Assembly: GCA_025084515.1 (NCBI GenBank)
Contig: JAJAGP010000046.1
Location: 351,347 to 415,346 of the forward strand
DNA length: 64,000 nucleotides
Source of the DNA: Ancistrus triradiatus
Taxonomy: Eukaryota > Chordata > Actinopteri > Siluriformes > Loricariidae
Direction of reading: 5' to 3'
Positions 27,801 to 39,800 of this stretch are shown here, piece after piece (the stretch's first letter is position 1; every line of letters starts with the position of its first letter). The notes below the pieces were generated by a model, which saw only the letters and a program-made list of their open reading frames with translations, was not told where the DNA came from and did no database searches. A program made the translations under genes and the position numbers.

Positions 27801-30800
27801 TGACTGAAATTGGGGAAGTCACCCCTCAGAACCGATGCGTAGTGCGGAAAGAACGCTCTCAATCCTTAACTATCCAGATATGAACCAGGGTGGCTCGTAT
27901 CCCACCTGTGGAAGAGGCTTGAGTGCATTTCAAAGCCATTGCAATGGCTGGTAAGTGGTCCGGACTCTCGTCAAACTGGGGGCTCGTTCTGCTTGGTTGT
28001 CACCTGACGGAAACCAGGCTTGTCCCAACATCACACCTGCTCCAGATAGGAAGAAATAGGAATCAATGCACTGATTCTTGGCTTATTCTGAACATATTTT
28101 AAAGTTTTCAAGTTAGGTTAAATTGTTCAATGAAAACATTTCTTACACAGGATCGATAATTAAGCAGATGCAGGGATCCTGAACACTTACTCTGCACTGC
28201 ATGCATAACTTACATCAGAAAGCCTCATCATTGTTATTGTGCTGCTAAACTTCTCCCAGTCAAACGTTTTTAATGAGACTCTTTAATGAGGAAGAAGCTG
28301 ACAAAACTTCGGCGTGCTCTCCTGCGCCGGGGCAGATGCTCGGGGCTGCCCGCCAGCGCGGTTTAACATGGAAAGGAGGGCGCCGGATGCACCTAAACAA
28401 ACTCGGAGCCCAAACAGTGCGACGTGTCGAGCACATCTGATTTAGACCCTCTTCTACTACCCTTTCAGTGCCCCCCAGATGCCCCCAAGAGCCGCCGAGC
28501 AGCAGAGAACCTGGTGGAGATCTCGCCCAATCCCTTCATCCAGGTGAGTTCGGCTGTGCATTTAATCTAATCCTGATTTCTAAGAATAGGCAGTTCTGTA
28601 AATAGTGGACTACACTACCCATACTTGCTGTGATTGTGATTGTTGTGGCGACCTGAGCCGAAAGAACGTAACGGAGGAATAACACTATATATAATAACTA
28701 TATGTGATCATTAGCAAACATTAAATCATATTGAAAAGCATTTTTTGGCACAGGAACGTCTTGACGCTGTCTTTGTAGTGCATTATGGGATCTGTAGTTC
28801 CGTTCATTACTACCCAGCTTACATGGGCTGTTCACTGGCGTTCAAACGTCTGTTTTGCTTTAAAAGGTGAAGAGTAAACTCTCTGGTGTGTTTAGCATGT
28901 AATATGCTGGCCCACGACCGCAGAGACCCAGGTTCGAGTCCTGGCGATGCTTTATCGCTTGATATAGGCGATATATCTGATGTCCTACTACCACCGTGAT
29001 CAAGGTGGCCGAGTGGTTTTTGCTTTGAACCTTTAATCAGCAGGCTCTGGGCGCGCTGCTGCGAGTCGCCACTGTTGATCCCTTGAGCAAGGCCCTTATC
29101 CTTCGACTGCTCAGCTCATATGCAAACGCTGTGGATAAGGGCACCTGCTAGGCTCCATGAATGTCAATGCGAGGCTAGATAAAAATGCAGACCAATCCAG
29201 GTTTCCAAACTTTTTTGCGTGTTTAAACCACCGGGGGGGGGGGGGGGGGGGGCTCCAGCAGATGGATGAAAACTGTTTGTCAACGCGCTGCACACGCGCA
29301 CAAGGTTTGATGTGGACATTTCCGGTTCCCTGACCCCTGTGTGTGACAAACCACACCAATGGTGTGTCTGGTGTTCCTTCATCAACTAGGCATCGTTCGT
29401 TGAACGGCTTGGGATACAATTCTAGGGGTACGGTATGGATCAGCCCCCAGATCTACAGTTTCCGTTGTTGGGGGGGGGGGGGTCAGCAGATGAAACTGTT
29501 TGATGGTCTTGGTTTCACTATCGGTTCCACCACAACCATTATTCATGGTCTTATCATAGCTCTTCTTGAAGTTGGAAAATTAGTGCAGTCTAGGATCATC
29601 CCAGATCTCAGTTCCTTTTGGCACTGTGCATCTTCCATACTGCAGTTTGTAACTCACAAACAAAAGAAAATTGCACTTGGTGCGTCTCTACTATGCACAC
29701 ACCCCCCCAGATCTTGGTTCTTGGTGCTACATCCTCAGGAAGACAGTTACTACGTTAGAGCTGCAGGAACTACAAACCTTACGAAGAAAAGTGTATTCAA
29801 ATTAAGCAATAATACACTCGAGGTTTGTTCTTTAACGTGAGATATTGGCACTGGTGTACTGCGATTTTCCGTTTGTTAGATGAAGCTCTTAATGTTAATC
29901 TTATCAGTCAGAAATGTTCCGAGTGTGCCAAGTTTAACGCCGGCAAACGACATGAAGAAAATGAGAAAGAACGAAGCTGCTGATGCTGTATAACTGTCCC
30001 GTAACATTTCTGACTGATCCATCAAATCAAATCCAGGTAGAAGCTGATTCATCATTTTTGGCGATCTTCAGTCTCGTTGCTCTCCAGTTCTCCATTAAGA
30101 GCCTTTGATTTACTCTGCTGACTTTACACTCGGCCTTTCCGGCTCATCCAGATCCTCGTTTGTAAGGGTGATGAACATCGGCTCGTTGGAAGGATCAGGC
30201 TGCTCATTAATAGCTTCCGAAACTGCAAACCATAACTGACGGGTTTAATCTATTAAAAAGTCCAGTCTGCACAGAACTGGAGATATGATATGATATGATA
30301 TACGATATAATACTGTATTTATTAGGTCTTGCACTTTTAGCATGCCTGACCCTGCTCTGCCTTTCTTTGTTTCTGCAGGTTTGTCTTTCCCAGCTCTTTT
30401 CCCTTTCTTACACTTCCTCATTCTCTCTAGTCTCTTTTGCATTCTGGCTGAATTGGAGATCTTCACTCATCCCCCTCATCTCCTAATGACTTCAGCATGT
30501 TCCCAGCTGCAATCTTTTAGCGTCCAGCGGTTCATTGAAAACAAAGCTGGTCTTAACTCGTCTGCTCTTTGTGTACCGGCGCTTCACCTCAGCAGCCATT
30601 ATCATCTGAAACCTCTCTGAACTCCTTTCTTCTCGTGTCTTCCCAAAGCCAATCTGGCGATTTCGTTTAGAGCGCGTATCATGTTTCCTACTGTAACCTA
30701 TTCATCAGCTCATGTGTAAAACTTGAAAGAACAGAAGCTGTGGCACACTGCGGGATTAAAAGTAGCTCTGTGATGCTTCTCTTTGTTATAAGGTATAATC

Positions 30801-33800
30801 TCCTGATGGACGTTGGTCTGTGTTTGTGGGCTCCAAACCCCAGTCTGAGGGATGAGCAATGGGTTCTGAGCACTGCTGTGGCTCCAGAAAGAGAAAATCA
30901 GCAAATGCTTGGATGAGTTGGAAAGCCAGGAGAGCAGCTGGTTTTGATGTTGGCATTTCACGTCGTTAAGGTCGTCCCGTGCTGGATCTCTGAAACTTTA
31001 GCACGCAACAGTGCATTCGCGTGGCATTTTACTTTTAGTGGAAAGATGTTAAGCCTAAATGCAGATGACATACTTTTTTAACAGAATAAATCAGTCCTTT
31101 CTCTATTGTAACGGTGCATTTTCGTATTGGACTATGGACCAGAAGGGCCAAATATGGCTCAGTTATGGCACTGACATGAGTATTGTGGGCAAAATTTGGC
31201 TCAGCTGTTGCCAGCCACATTGAAGGTTCCTCGCGGTATTCAGAATCTGGGCCGTGTGTGTAATCTCGGGGCCAAATGTAGCCTGCTGTGTGCAGCTCTG
31301 ACTGTCTACTGGATGAAAGGTAACAAATAGGCACCCGTGTGCTGTAGCGTATGGAGATGAGTTACATTTGAGCATTTTTTGTTTTGTCTTTGTTTTGAAG
31401 CATGCATATGAAGTGGCATATGAGTGGCATTAGCCATGCTAGACCGGATGGCTAAAATACTGTATTGTTAGGCTTTGTCTCAGTTACGGACAGCTATTGC
31501 ACCTAGACATGCTAGTAAAAACAATAAATGAAGTCTAGAATAAATAAATGGATTAAAAGGACCGTTTCATGCATTTTGAACGTGTTTCTGCTGGTTTCTT
31601 ACTAGCTACCGCTCGGTAGCATCTAGCTAGATATTGGGTTTGAGCTGTTTTATATATAAATATAGGTTTATAAAACGTTAACTAACATCCGGCTGCTTTT
31701 CTCTTCTTGTTTTGCTCAATTTTGCTAATATTTCAGACTGAAGTGCCTGAGGAAGGAATAATGGGACCGTTATCCGAGGCTTAGTCATGCCGCGGGCGTG
31801 TGTTTGCAGCGTGTTTACAGCAAGCGGGGATCATTACTGGGTTAATCGACAGCTATCTTCTGATACGTTCTCGGGATAAATGCACGTTTGTGTGCGCTTG
31901 CTGGTGCAATTTGGCATGTGCTTTGGAAAACTAACAGGCTGTTACTTGGATTGCGTTCTTGTGCTGCAGACTAAATATGGTAGCGTAAGGACAGGTCTGC
32001 CGAGGAGAATCCGAAACATTTGTAAACATCTCTGGATAAACGCATTTGCAAAGTGCTCTAAGTGTAAGGAAAACTGCGCTTTTTACGTTTGCACTTAAGA
32101 ATTGTGCCTCGTTTCACAATAGTGCATTTAAGAGAGAACTTGTGGCATTTTTACAGTGAAGAGGGCGGTGACCATCTTTGGCCATCATGAACACGTAGTA
32201 GTGTATTCCAGTTCATAACAGGGCTTAGTGGTAGACACTGTTAAACTGATCACCCTCTCCAGCCTCCTCTCCCTCACTCGCAGCTAATCAGGGTCTCTGA
32301 TGTGCTGTGCCACTAAAATGCCCCTTTTTTGTCCAGGCCTTTTCACACCAAGAAAAAAACGCACGTCCAGTTTTGAAAAAGAACACGCGCATATTAACGG
32401 CGACCTTCATACCGAGTCCGAAACTCTCTGACCAATCAGAGCTCGGTTGCCGGGCAGAACAGCTCATAAGAGCTTACAGAACGAGGAACAGGCTCCTCTA
32501 AAAACATGGATATTAAAGAAAGATCTGACGGAATAGAGCTGAAAGGCTGGAGAATGATGGTGATGAAGCTCACAGGGACTGGATGGAAGCGTCGGATTAT
32601 TTATCTAAGTGCATTCTAAGCTGTTCATGCCCACAAAAACACAAACTAGGGCTTCCTGCACTTATCTTCACTCGTGTTTTTGTTTTTTTGTTGTGAAAAA
32701 GACACGGCGAAATCTTAACAGAAGGGAAATTAAAGGAAGCAAAAGCAGGGAGTTTTCAGAGACGCTTTTCCTGGTCAGGGTTGTGGGGTGTCCAGCGCCA
32801 TTCCCCGGAGAACACGGGGTATGTGTGCCCTGGTCGGTGCCAAGTCTTTAGTGTGCTGGGTAAGGGTGTTCCGTTGTGGCACAGTAGGATGATTCCTCTA
32901 TTCAGCCTCTAATGTCAAAGTCAGATGTATTGTCTCAAAGCAGCTTCACGATTTTATATCTTCTAATATCTAAAGCCAGTTCCAAACTGAGCAAGCCTAG
33001 GGCAACAGTGGCAAGGAAAAACTCAATAAACACCCCAGTTTAGTTTTAATAATAGTGTTATTGCTTTGTTTCCTATTTACAGTTTATTTGCTTGATTCAT
33101 CAAGTCCTTTACACTAGAACCAGACACACTTCCCCAGCATGACCGTAACGTACAGCGTCTCCAGCCACTGCTAAAAACCTTGTGCGATCCCGATGGTGAA
33201 TCATTTACACGTCGCCTCTTCGCTGTACCTTGTGCTTTCGCTACACAGCGTGCGGTCTCACAGTAGCTCTAGACTCTTTGTGAGTCACACTAACAGTAGG
33301 AGCTCAGAACCGTGGGCCAAGCACGTACTGCTTCTAGTGAGAGTGTATGGAGTAACTGCTGATGTGATCTCTGATGTGGAAGAATGCTTTCTGTATTTTC
33401 CTTCATGATGCTTCTTTAGATAATTCTGCATAATGCTCTGTACCCAGCATCGACCCTGACGCGGTGTTTGGGAAATCTTAATAAATAGAGACATCAGCTT
33501 CAAAGGCATGACAATTTCCCTTAGTCATTCATCAACGTGGGGAACATATGAGAATAACCAAAACACAGAAGAATCAGGAAAAAAAGCAATTGGCTCTCAG
33601 GAAAATGCTGGAACCCAAAGTGGATGGTTACACAAATATTCTCCAGGGATCACAGTTTGAAATGGAGCACTTTGAGGTCTCCAGGTCTACAATTACCCAC
33701 CAAATACAGCCCAACAAACGACTTGGAAGGCATACCAGAAGAAAGCCTACCTATATAAACACCAGAGTCATGTTCATGCTTTGTAATCAGGTCCTTCGGT

Positions 33801-36800
33801 CAAATGAGACAAAATGACAGAGTATTGGGGGGAAAAAATCCAGAAAGAATGATGGGTGTACATAAAGGAGCCCATTCCTCACTGTTAAGTGAAGGATCTG
33901 ATATTGTGTGAAATACCACTGGGAACCTGGTCAGGATACATTCAAAGAAGAAGCTCCAGCTGGTTCGTGGTTCGATCAACAGTCAAACCTTTAACCTGGT
34001 CTTACAAGTCCTCCTTAAACCATGTTTGAAAGCAAATCTGAAAGGAGAGCCTACAAGAGAGCATCCAGTACTGTGTATGGATTCCAACTCCCAGAATCCC
34101 ATGCGTGGACACCACTGGACAAGCCTTCTTGCTGTGAATCCCAGCTCCCGTTCGCCATTTCTCTCACCTACCTGATCCTCGTTTTTGGATTGCTACACAC
34201 ATAAACCCCTTTTATTTGGCTCGATCTTTGTAGTTTCGACTCCTTTCTGTTTTGATCTCTTCTTCTGCCCGGCTTGTTGTGTTTATGATCTTAGGAGGCA
34301 CATCCGAATGTGTCTTTGCCTTCACCCTTTCTGTTTTATCTGCACATGCTTGTCAATAAGAGCCTTTTTATAATTCATCTCTGAGCGTTCGCGGGCACTG
34401 AGTGCTCAACCTGACAAAAGGGAGGTTCTTTCGTTTCATGTCTTGTGATAAAGCGTGTGAAAGGTAAATGATTCAGCTCTTCTGCTGACTGAACCTTTTA
34501 TCAGTTCGATTATAGTGTGAATAAACCCTGACTCAACCTCACTGCGGGATGTGACCTGAAAAGGCTGGGCGTTCTGGGCACGCGAGCTCTAGAAACTGTC
34601 GTGAGATAAGAAACGAGCAACAGAGGACAGATCTCGAGTGCTCACTCGGTCGCTCACACCGGGACACTTTAAAGATGGCAGTTCACCTAAGTCATGTTGT
34701 TAGTTATGTTGGAGGAAATTGGAAATCGATAGCGGCTGGACGGAGACTCAAACTCGGGTCTCTGGGGCTGTGAGGCGACGGATCTAATCGTGCCAACGTG
34801 CACAGAATGGAAAAGGAAAATAGTTCTTTGAAATGCATTGAAACTGAAATTAAAAGCGGTGGGATGGCAGTTCAGGACAGAGATGGGTAAGGACTGTTGT
34901 TGACAACCTTCTGGTCGTCCTTCCCTTTCAGAAGGACCAATTGAACTCGAGCCCAGGTCCAGCAAGCTAGTGTGTTAGACCGCTGTGACACCATTAACAC
35001 CAGTAGCACCAGCCTAGAGTAGCTGTAAGCATGGTACTCACATTGTGTTTGATTTTGACTCGAAATATCGACTCCTCAGACGAGGACCGAGGTTCTTTGC
35101 AAAGGTTCTTCTGCATGTTTGTGCTCGCCCTGTCATATGCCCTGGCTGAGTTATTTTGTGCAACTAAAAGCTTTCTGCTGGCAAGCTAGACGAAGAAACA
35201 GGATGCACAGGTGCACATGCTCAGTCCTGAGCGCGGTAGAGTACGATTTCTTGTGTCCAACAGCACATGCTATGTCTCTGGATAATGAGTTGCAGGCCGT
35301 GTGCTAGTGACGGATGTATTCCCAGTATTGTTGCGCTAATCGTCTGCCACGCCGGCACGGCTGCTTCCCTCGCCCCCCTCCCTCACGCCCTTTCCAAGCC
35401 GAGTGAGATCACAGGCAGCCTAAACAAAGCGCCGTGCGTTATTAATGCCTACATTCCACGCTCTGGCTTGCGCGTGCACAGATCTGCGCAGACGTTGTGA
35501 GTGACCTTGTGTGCGCGGGTTGCTTTTCTTGGCCTATTAAAATGTTGCTTGGACCTGCAGGCAGAACTGGAGATTAGGTATTAAGGTATTGTGTTTTCTT
35601 TTGCGATTGTCTTGCATGCCTCATTGTTTCCACAGTGCCTGGCTCTAGCTCACTTTCCAAAAAGGCTCATTCATAGAGGTTCCAGAGCAATTTCTGACTG
35701 TCTGTCAAACTCTACCGGTAAAGCTACTGAATATTTTAGGAAATCTCGCCCATATACACCGATGAGCCGAAATATTATGATCACCTGGTCTGTAACCATG
35801 TTTAGACAGGAGACACAAGTCAAACTGAGGTCCAAATGCATGGCCCAACCCAGACTTTCCAAGCATAACACTGGCCAGTCATCACTCTGTCCATCAGCTT
35901 CTCTCCTTTGCCATCCTGGTGCCAGGTACATGGTACAAACGTACCCAGGTGACCCGTTTCCATTGCATGAGATCGAATCCCGACACCGAAAGCGAAAAGA
36001 AGTAGGAAAACCCTTACCCACAGCAGAAATGCCAACTTGACTCTAAGGAACAGGACGTGGCAGCCCCGAACATGGGCAGGGCAGAGTGTACGGACAATGG
36101 GCACACAAAGAAATGCAAATACAAACAAGGGCAGAGGCTCAAGTTCAAGCCGGAACGCGAGGAATGGAGCACACATGGCGCATGGATCAGCGTGAGCGGT
36201 CGGCTTGTATGCTACAGTTAACCAGCGGGCAGAATTCCGGCGAGCCAGGCCGTTTCGAGTGCTCCATGGCACAGGTGGCATTGGTGACATCACAGTTCCC
36301 TTAGACCTGCTGTGTGTAGAAATGGATTGAATTAATTTGGGGCTCAAACGCAGACCAAGCGACTCAGAAGTATTTGAGGAAATGCTCAAGACTTAAGGCA
36401 TTCCTAAAAGTCCTGTAATTGTTTTGTTGAGTTAATTGTGTGTTTTGGCTCCTCTAAACATGGTGCTCCTGTTTAGAACACCTTAACCACACCATAACCA
36501 GCCAGTTGGAGAGGTAGCAGAACTGCACAAGATGTTTGGAGCCGAACAGCTTTGGCGTTAATCTAAACCGAGGAACTGTATTTACTCAAAGTGGCACTTA
36601 AAATTAACGCACACAAACCAGCATGAATTATCTTCAGTAAGGCTTATTTAAGTACCGAATTAATTAATTCCTGCTACTGGACGTGTATGTTTTCTCCTCT
36701 TCTCCACTAGTTGAAGCTAAGCATCATATGGATTTGTGTTCATTTGAGCTCCTTGTTGTTTTGCCCTGCACATCGGACCACTTTTATCCCCTTCTCATTT

Positions 36801-39800
36801 TTTACAGCCGATCCACGGATCAAAGGACTTGGCGCAAAGAGTAAGTCTTATAAACCCGAGCCGAACACAAACACCATCTGATCTCGTGTTTGAGCCAGAA
36901 GAATCTGCCACATCTGCTAGATTAGGCCAATCAGGAAACGCCCCCTAACAGAGCAGCGCCGTGGTGAGCAGATCTCCGAGCAACCCTGGAGATAAAACAA
37001 AACAGAGATTGAAAATTGAGATAATGCCCTGACAGCCGAGGTGATTTGTATGTTATTACGCCGCACCGATCTTTAGGGGCTCGCCACTTTCCCCTAGTTT
37101 TGTCGCTCGCGTACAATAACAGAACGGCGCTTCGAATTAGCATACAAACCGTCTCCTGTCAGTCTGTTCCACAATTGTTCTGCAGAGACTCTCGACTTTC
37201 GTGCGCTGACTGAAAGCGAGCGTTTCACCTGCTTTCACGTGGAAGTAATCAGCCTGCGGAAACCATCAGCATCTTGACGAAATAAGAAAAGATCCAGCCT
37301 CGCGATCTTGCCTAATGCTAAGTTAATGTGAACTGCCGTGGTCATGAATGTATTCTGAGATTAAAACCTGTTATTGCCAAGGCAAATACACCATGACATC
37401 TGTATAGTACCGTGCAAAAGTCTTAGGCCACCCTTAGATGTGGTGTTTTAGCAACGGTATAATGACCATATATAAGTCTCTCAGACTCTTTAGTAAGATA
37501 CAAACAGAAAATACACTAAATATGTGCACACACAAAAAAAATACAATTTTCAGAACAATGGCTGCAGGTCAATATTTAGTGGGATCTCCAAAAAAGGTTA
37601 TTTCTTAGCTGCTACCCTCATGGTGCTCATAAAGGGGTGCACATGGTCAGCAACAATACTCAGGTAGACTGTATCTGGACTGTATCGTCCAGTTTTGGTG
37701 AGACCATTTGAATTGTAGCCTCAGTTGTCTGTTCCTAACTGACAGACATTGCACCCGGTTTGATCTTCTGCTGTTGTAGCCCATCTGCTTTAAGTTTTGA
37801 TGTTCTGTTTGTTGAATACCTCGGTGGTACGAGTGGTTATTTGAGTTACTGATGTCTTTCTATCAGCTCGAACCAGTCTGGGCATCAACAAAGCATTTTC
37901 ACCCCTCACTGGATATTTTTTCTTTTCCGGCCCATTCTCTGTAAAACCTACAGATGGTGCTGTGTGTGAAAATCCCAGTACATCAGCAGGTTCTGATACA
38001 CCCAGACTCTGATGTTTTGGAAACAGCACCCCTGCTGGCAGAAGATCAAATCGTGTCTGTATAAGTACTGCAGAAATCTCTGGCAACTACTTGTTGGAGA
38101 CCTTGCTGTTGGATTTGAACGTTGTAGCTGCGGAATGCCTGAAAATAAGAATATCTATCTCATTTTGACCTAATGTGCTGTCTCTATCTACATGCTAAAC
38201 CTGAAGTGAGGCTTCAGTCATCGGCACATGACGTGTTGAACGCTATAACTCATGTCTCACCCACAGTGGAAAGCATGAATGTGTGGAGCGTCCATGCTAG
38301 GAAAGTGCTCATGCCAGCTTTTTTCCATGAGCTCCCATTAGAGTATACGTTAGGTCTTGAAGCAGAACTCCAAGCAGGACCCCACGGGTGGTTGATTTTG
38401 TTTTAATTACGCCCTTCTACCGGCTATTTATGAGCTACTTTGGTTCACACGGGCCTCTTAGCAGCAGCGTAGCGCTCCAGCTGGCGTGAGTCGGCGCTGC
38501 CGTGGGGATCCTGCTGTTCCTACTGATCTTTATCTCCCGCGAGTGAGACGGGCCTCGCTAAAGAGACGCGTTAGGACGGCCCCCCCACTCCATTTCCCCA
38601 TCCACCCCCCACCCTTTTATACACGCCAGCAGCTTCCACTTGGTCCTCATGGTACGCTGTGTTTTACTGCCACCATCAGTCCATCAGAAGACTCTCCCCG
38701 GTCTGTACTCTCTCTCCCAGTGTGTCGATCGGTCAACATCAGCATGTGTGAATCACAGCCACATCCCGAGCATGAACGCTGTTCTTATGCATGCATGCTT
38801 TAATTAGGACCAGATGCCCAAGGGATATTTTTTTGCTCTTTTTTTACAAGAGCAATTATAGGAGTCTGTGTAAAGATCTGCACTTGGAATGGATAGTGCT
38901 ATGAAGCTCAGAGTTAACACCCATGAAGCTGGCATCACTTTTTAAGATGCTTTTCAAGAAATGGCACATAGCAGACTGAAGGAGGAGCATACAATGAAAA
39001 TGGGCAGGGTTTGGAATGTAGAGGAACCAAGAATGGCCTTCACATAAAAATAGTGGAAATATGAGATGCATTCAGATAGCTGTTATGGCATGAAAGTCCT
39101 TGATACCACTGGAAACTGCCAGTGTAATATGTGGGCACTCCAGCTTGGCCACAGGACAACCACAGACCCAGACCCAGTTCCACACCCCGAGGAGCACTGA
39201 GATTCAGAATCCCATCTTTGATGAAATGGGAAACTGTGTGGACTTAATGACAGTAAGCAAAACTACACTGGAAAAAAACTACTGTGCAAAAGTCTTTAAA
39301 AATTCAGTGTTGACTGAATCAAATGAATCTTTATATGTATGAATGTAATGATGACATATGTAAGTGATTACAATTCTTAGTACAGTTGAACAGAGGCTCT
39401 ATTACCCTGTTAGGCGGCCTCTAGTCTGGATACGAGATGAGATTTGGTTGAGCATGGGGGCATACAGGTTCTGTATGGTGTTCTGTGGCACATTTGCCCA
39501 CAGATGTTGCAGCTGGACCTGTACATCCTCCACACTTAGTAGATTGGCAAAGCTGGTGACCTAGCTGGTCCCATAAATGTCCGATAGGCGATAAATCTGG
39601 CAACCGGGAAGGTCAAGGAAGTTTTCCAGTCTGGTGGAGGCGTTCCTGGGAAACTCTTGCTTTGTGTGGTGAGCATTATCCTGCTGGAAAATGGCAGTTG
39701 GAAGCTCTAGACGAGAGGTAACACGTGCGATGAGAGGCAACACGTGTGGCCGCAGGACGTCCTGCATCGTCCTGTATCGCTGAGCTGTTAGTGTCCCTCG

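Larger units (their letters stand above)
28544..36807. other. col16a1 intron 7 (8.3 kb)
   Basis: The largest intron in the window. It contains the SINE, poly-G, interspersed-repeat and Tc1-remnant entries listed separately. A TIR-like tatacaccgatgagccg at 35754 starts what may be a truncated MITE. A 189-codon open frame on the minus strand (35820-36389) has no recognisable domain. A fish counterpart of the human linker region with a CFCLEE motif was looked for and not found. Confidence 0.5.

Noticed and set aside
29343..29840. 165-codon open frame in intron 7
   Set aside because: It contains a poly-G derived Gly run and has no recognisable domain; judged to be chance.
36086..36304. Plus-strand frame rich in Gln/Arg, possible exon
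   Set aside because: No Gly-X-Y pattern, no matching splice sites in phase 0, and no similarity to the collagen linker.
35820..36389. 189-codon open frame on the minus strand
   Set aside because: No recognisable domain; the hydrophobic stretches look accidental, and the region is intronic and repeat-bearing.
38701..38803. Possible exon after ctctctcccag at 38718 with several cysteines (CVDRSTSACVNH)
   Set aside because: It runs to a stop without a plausible donor in frame and does not resemble the type XVI linker.
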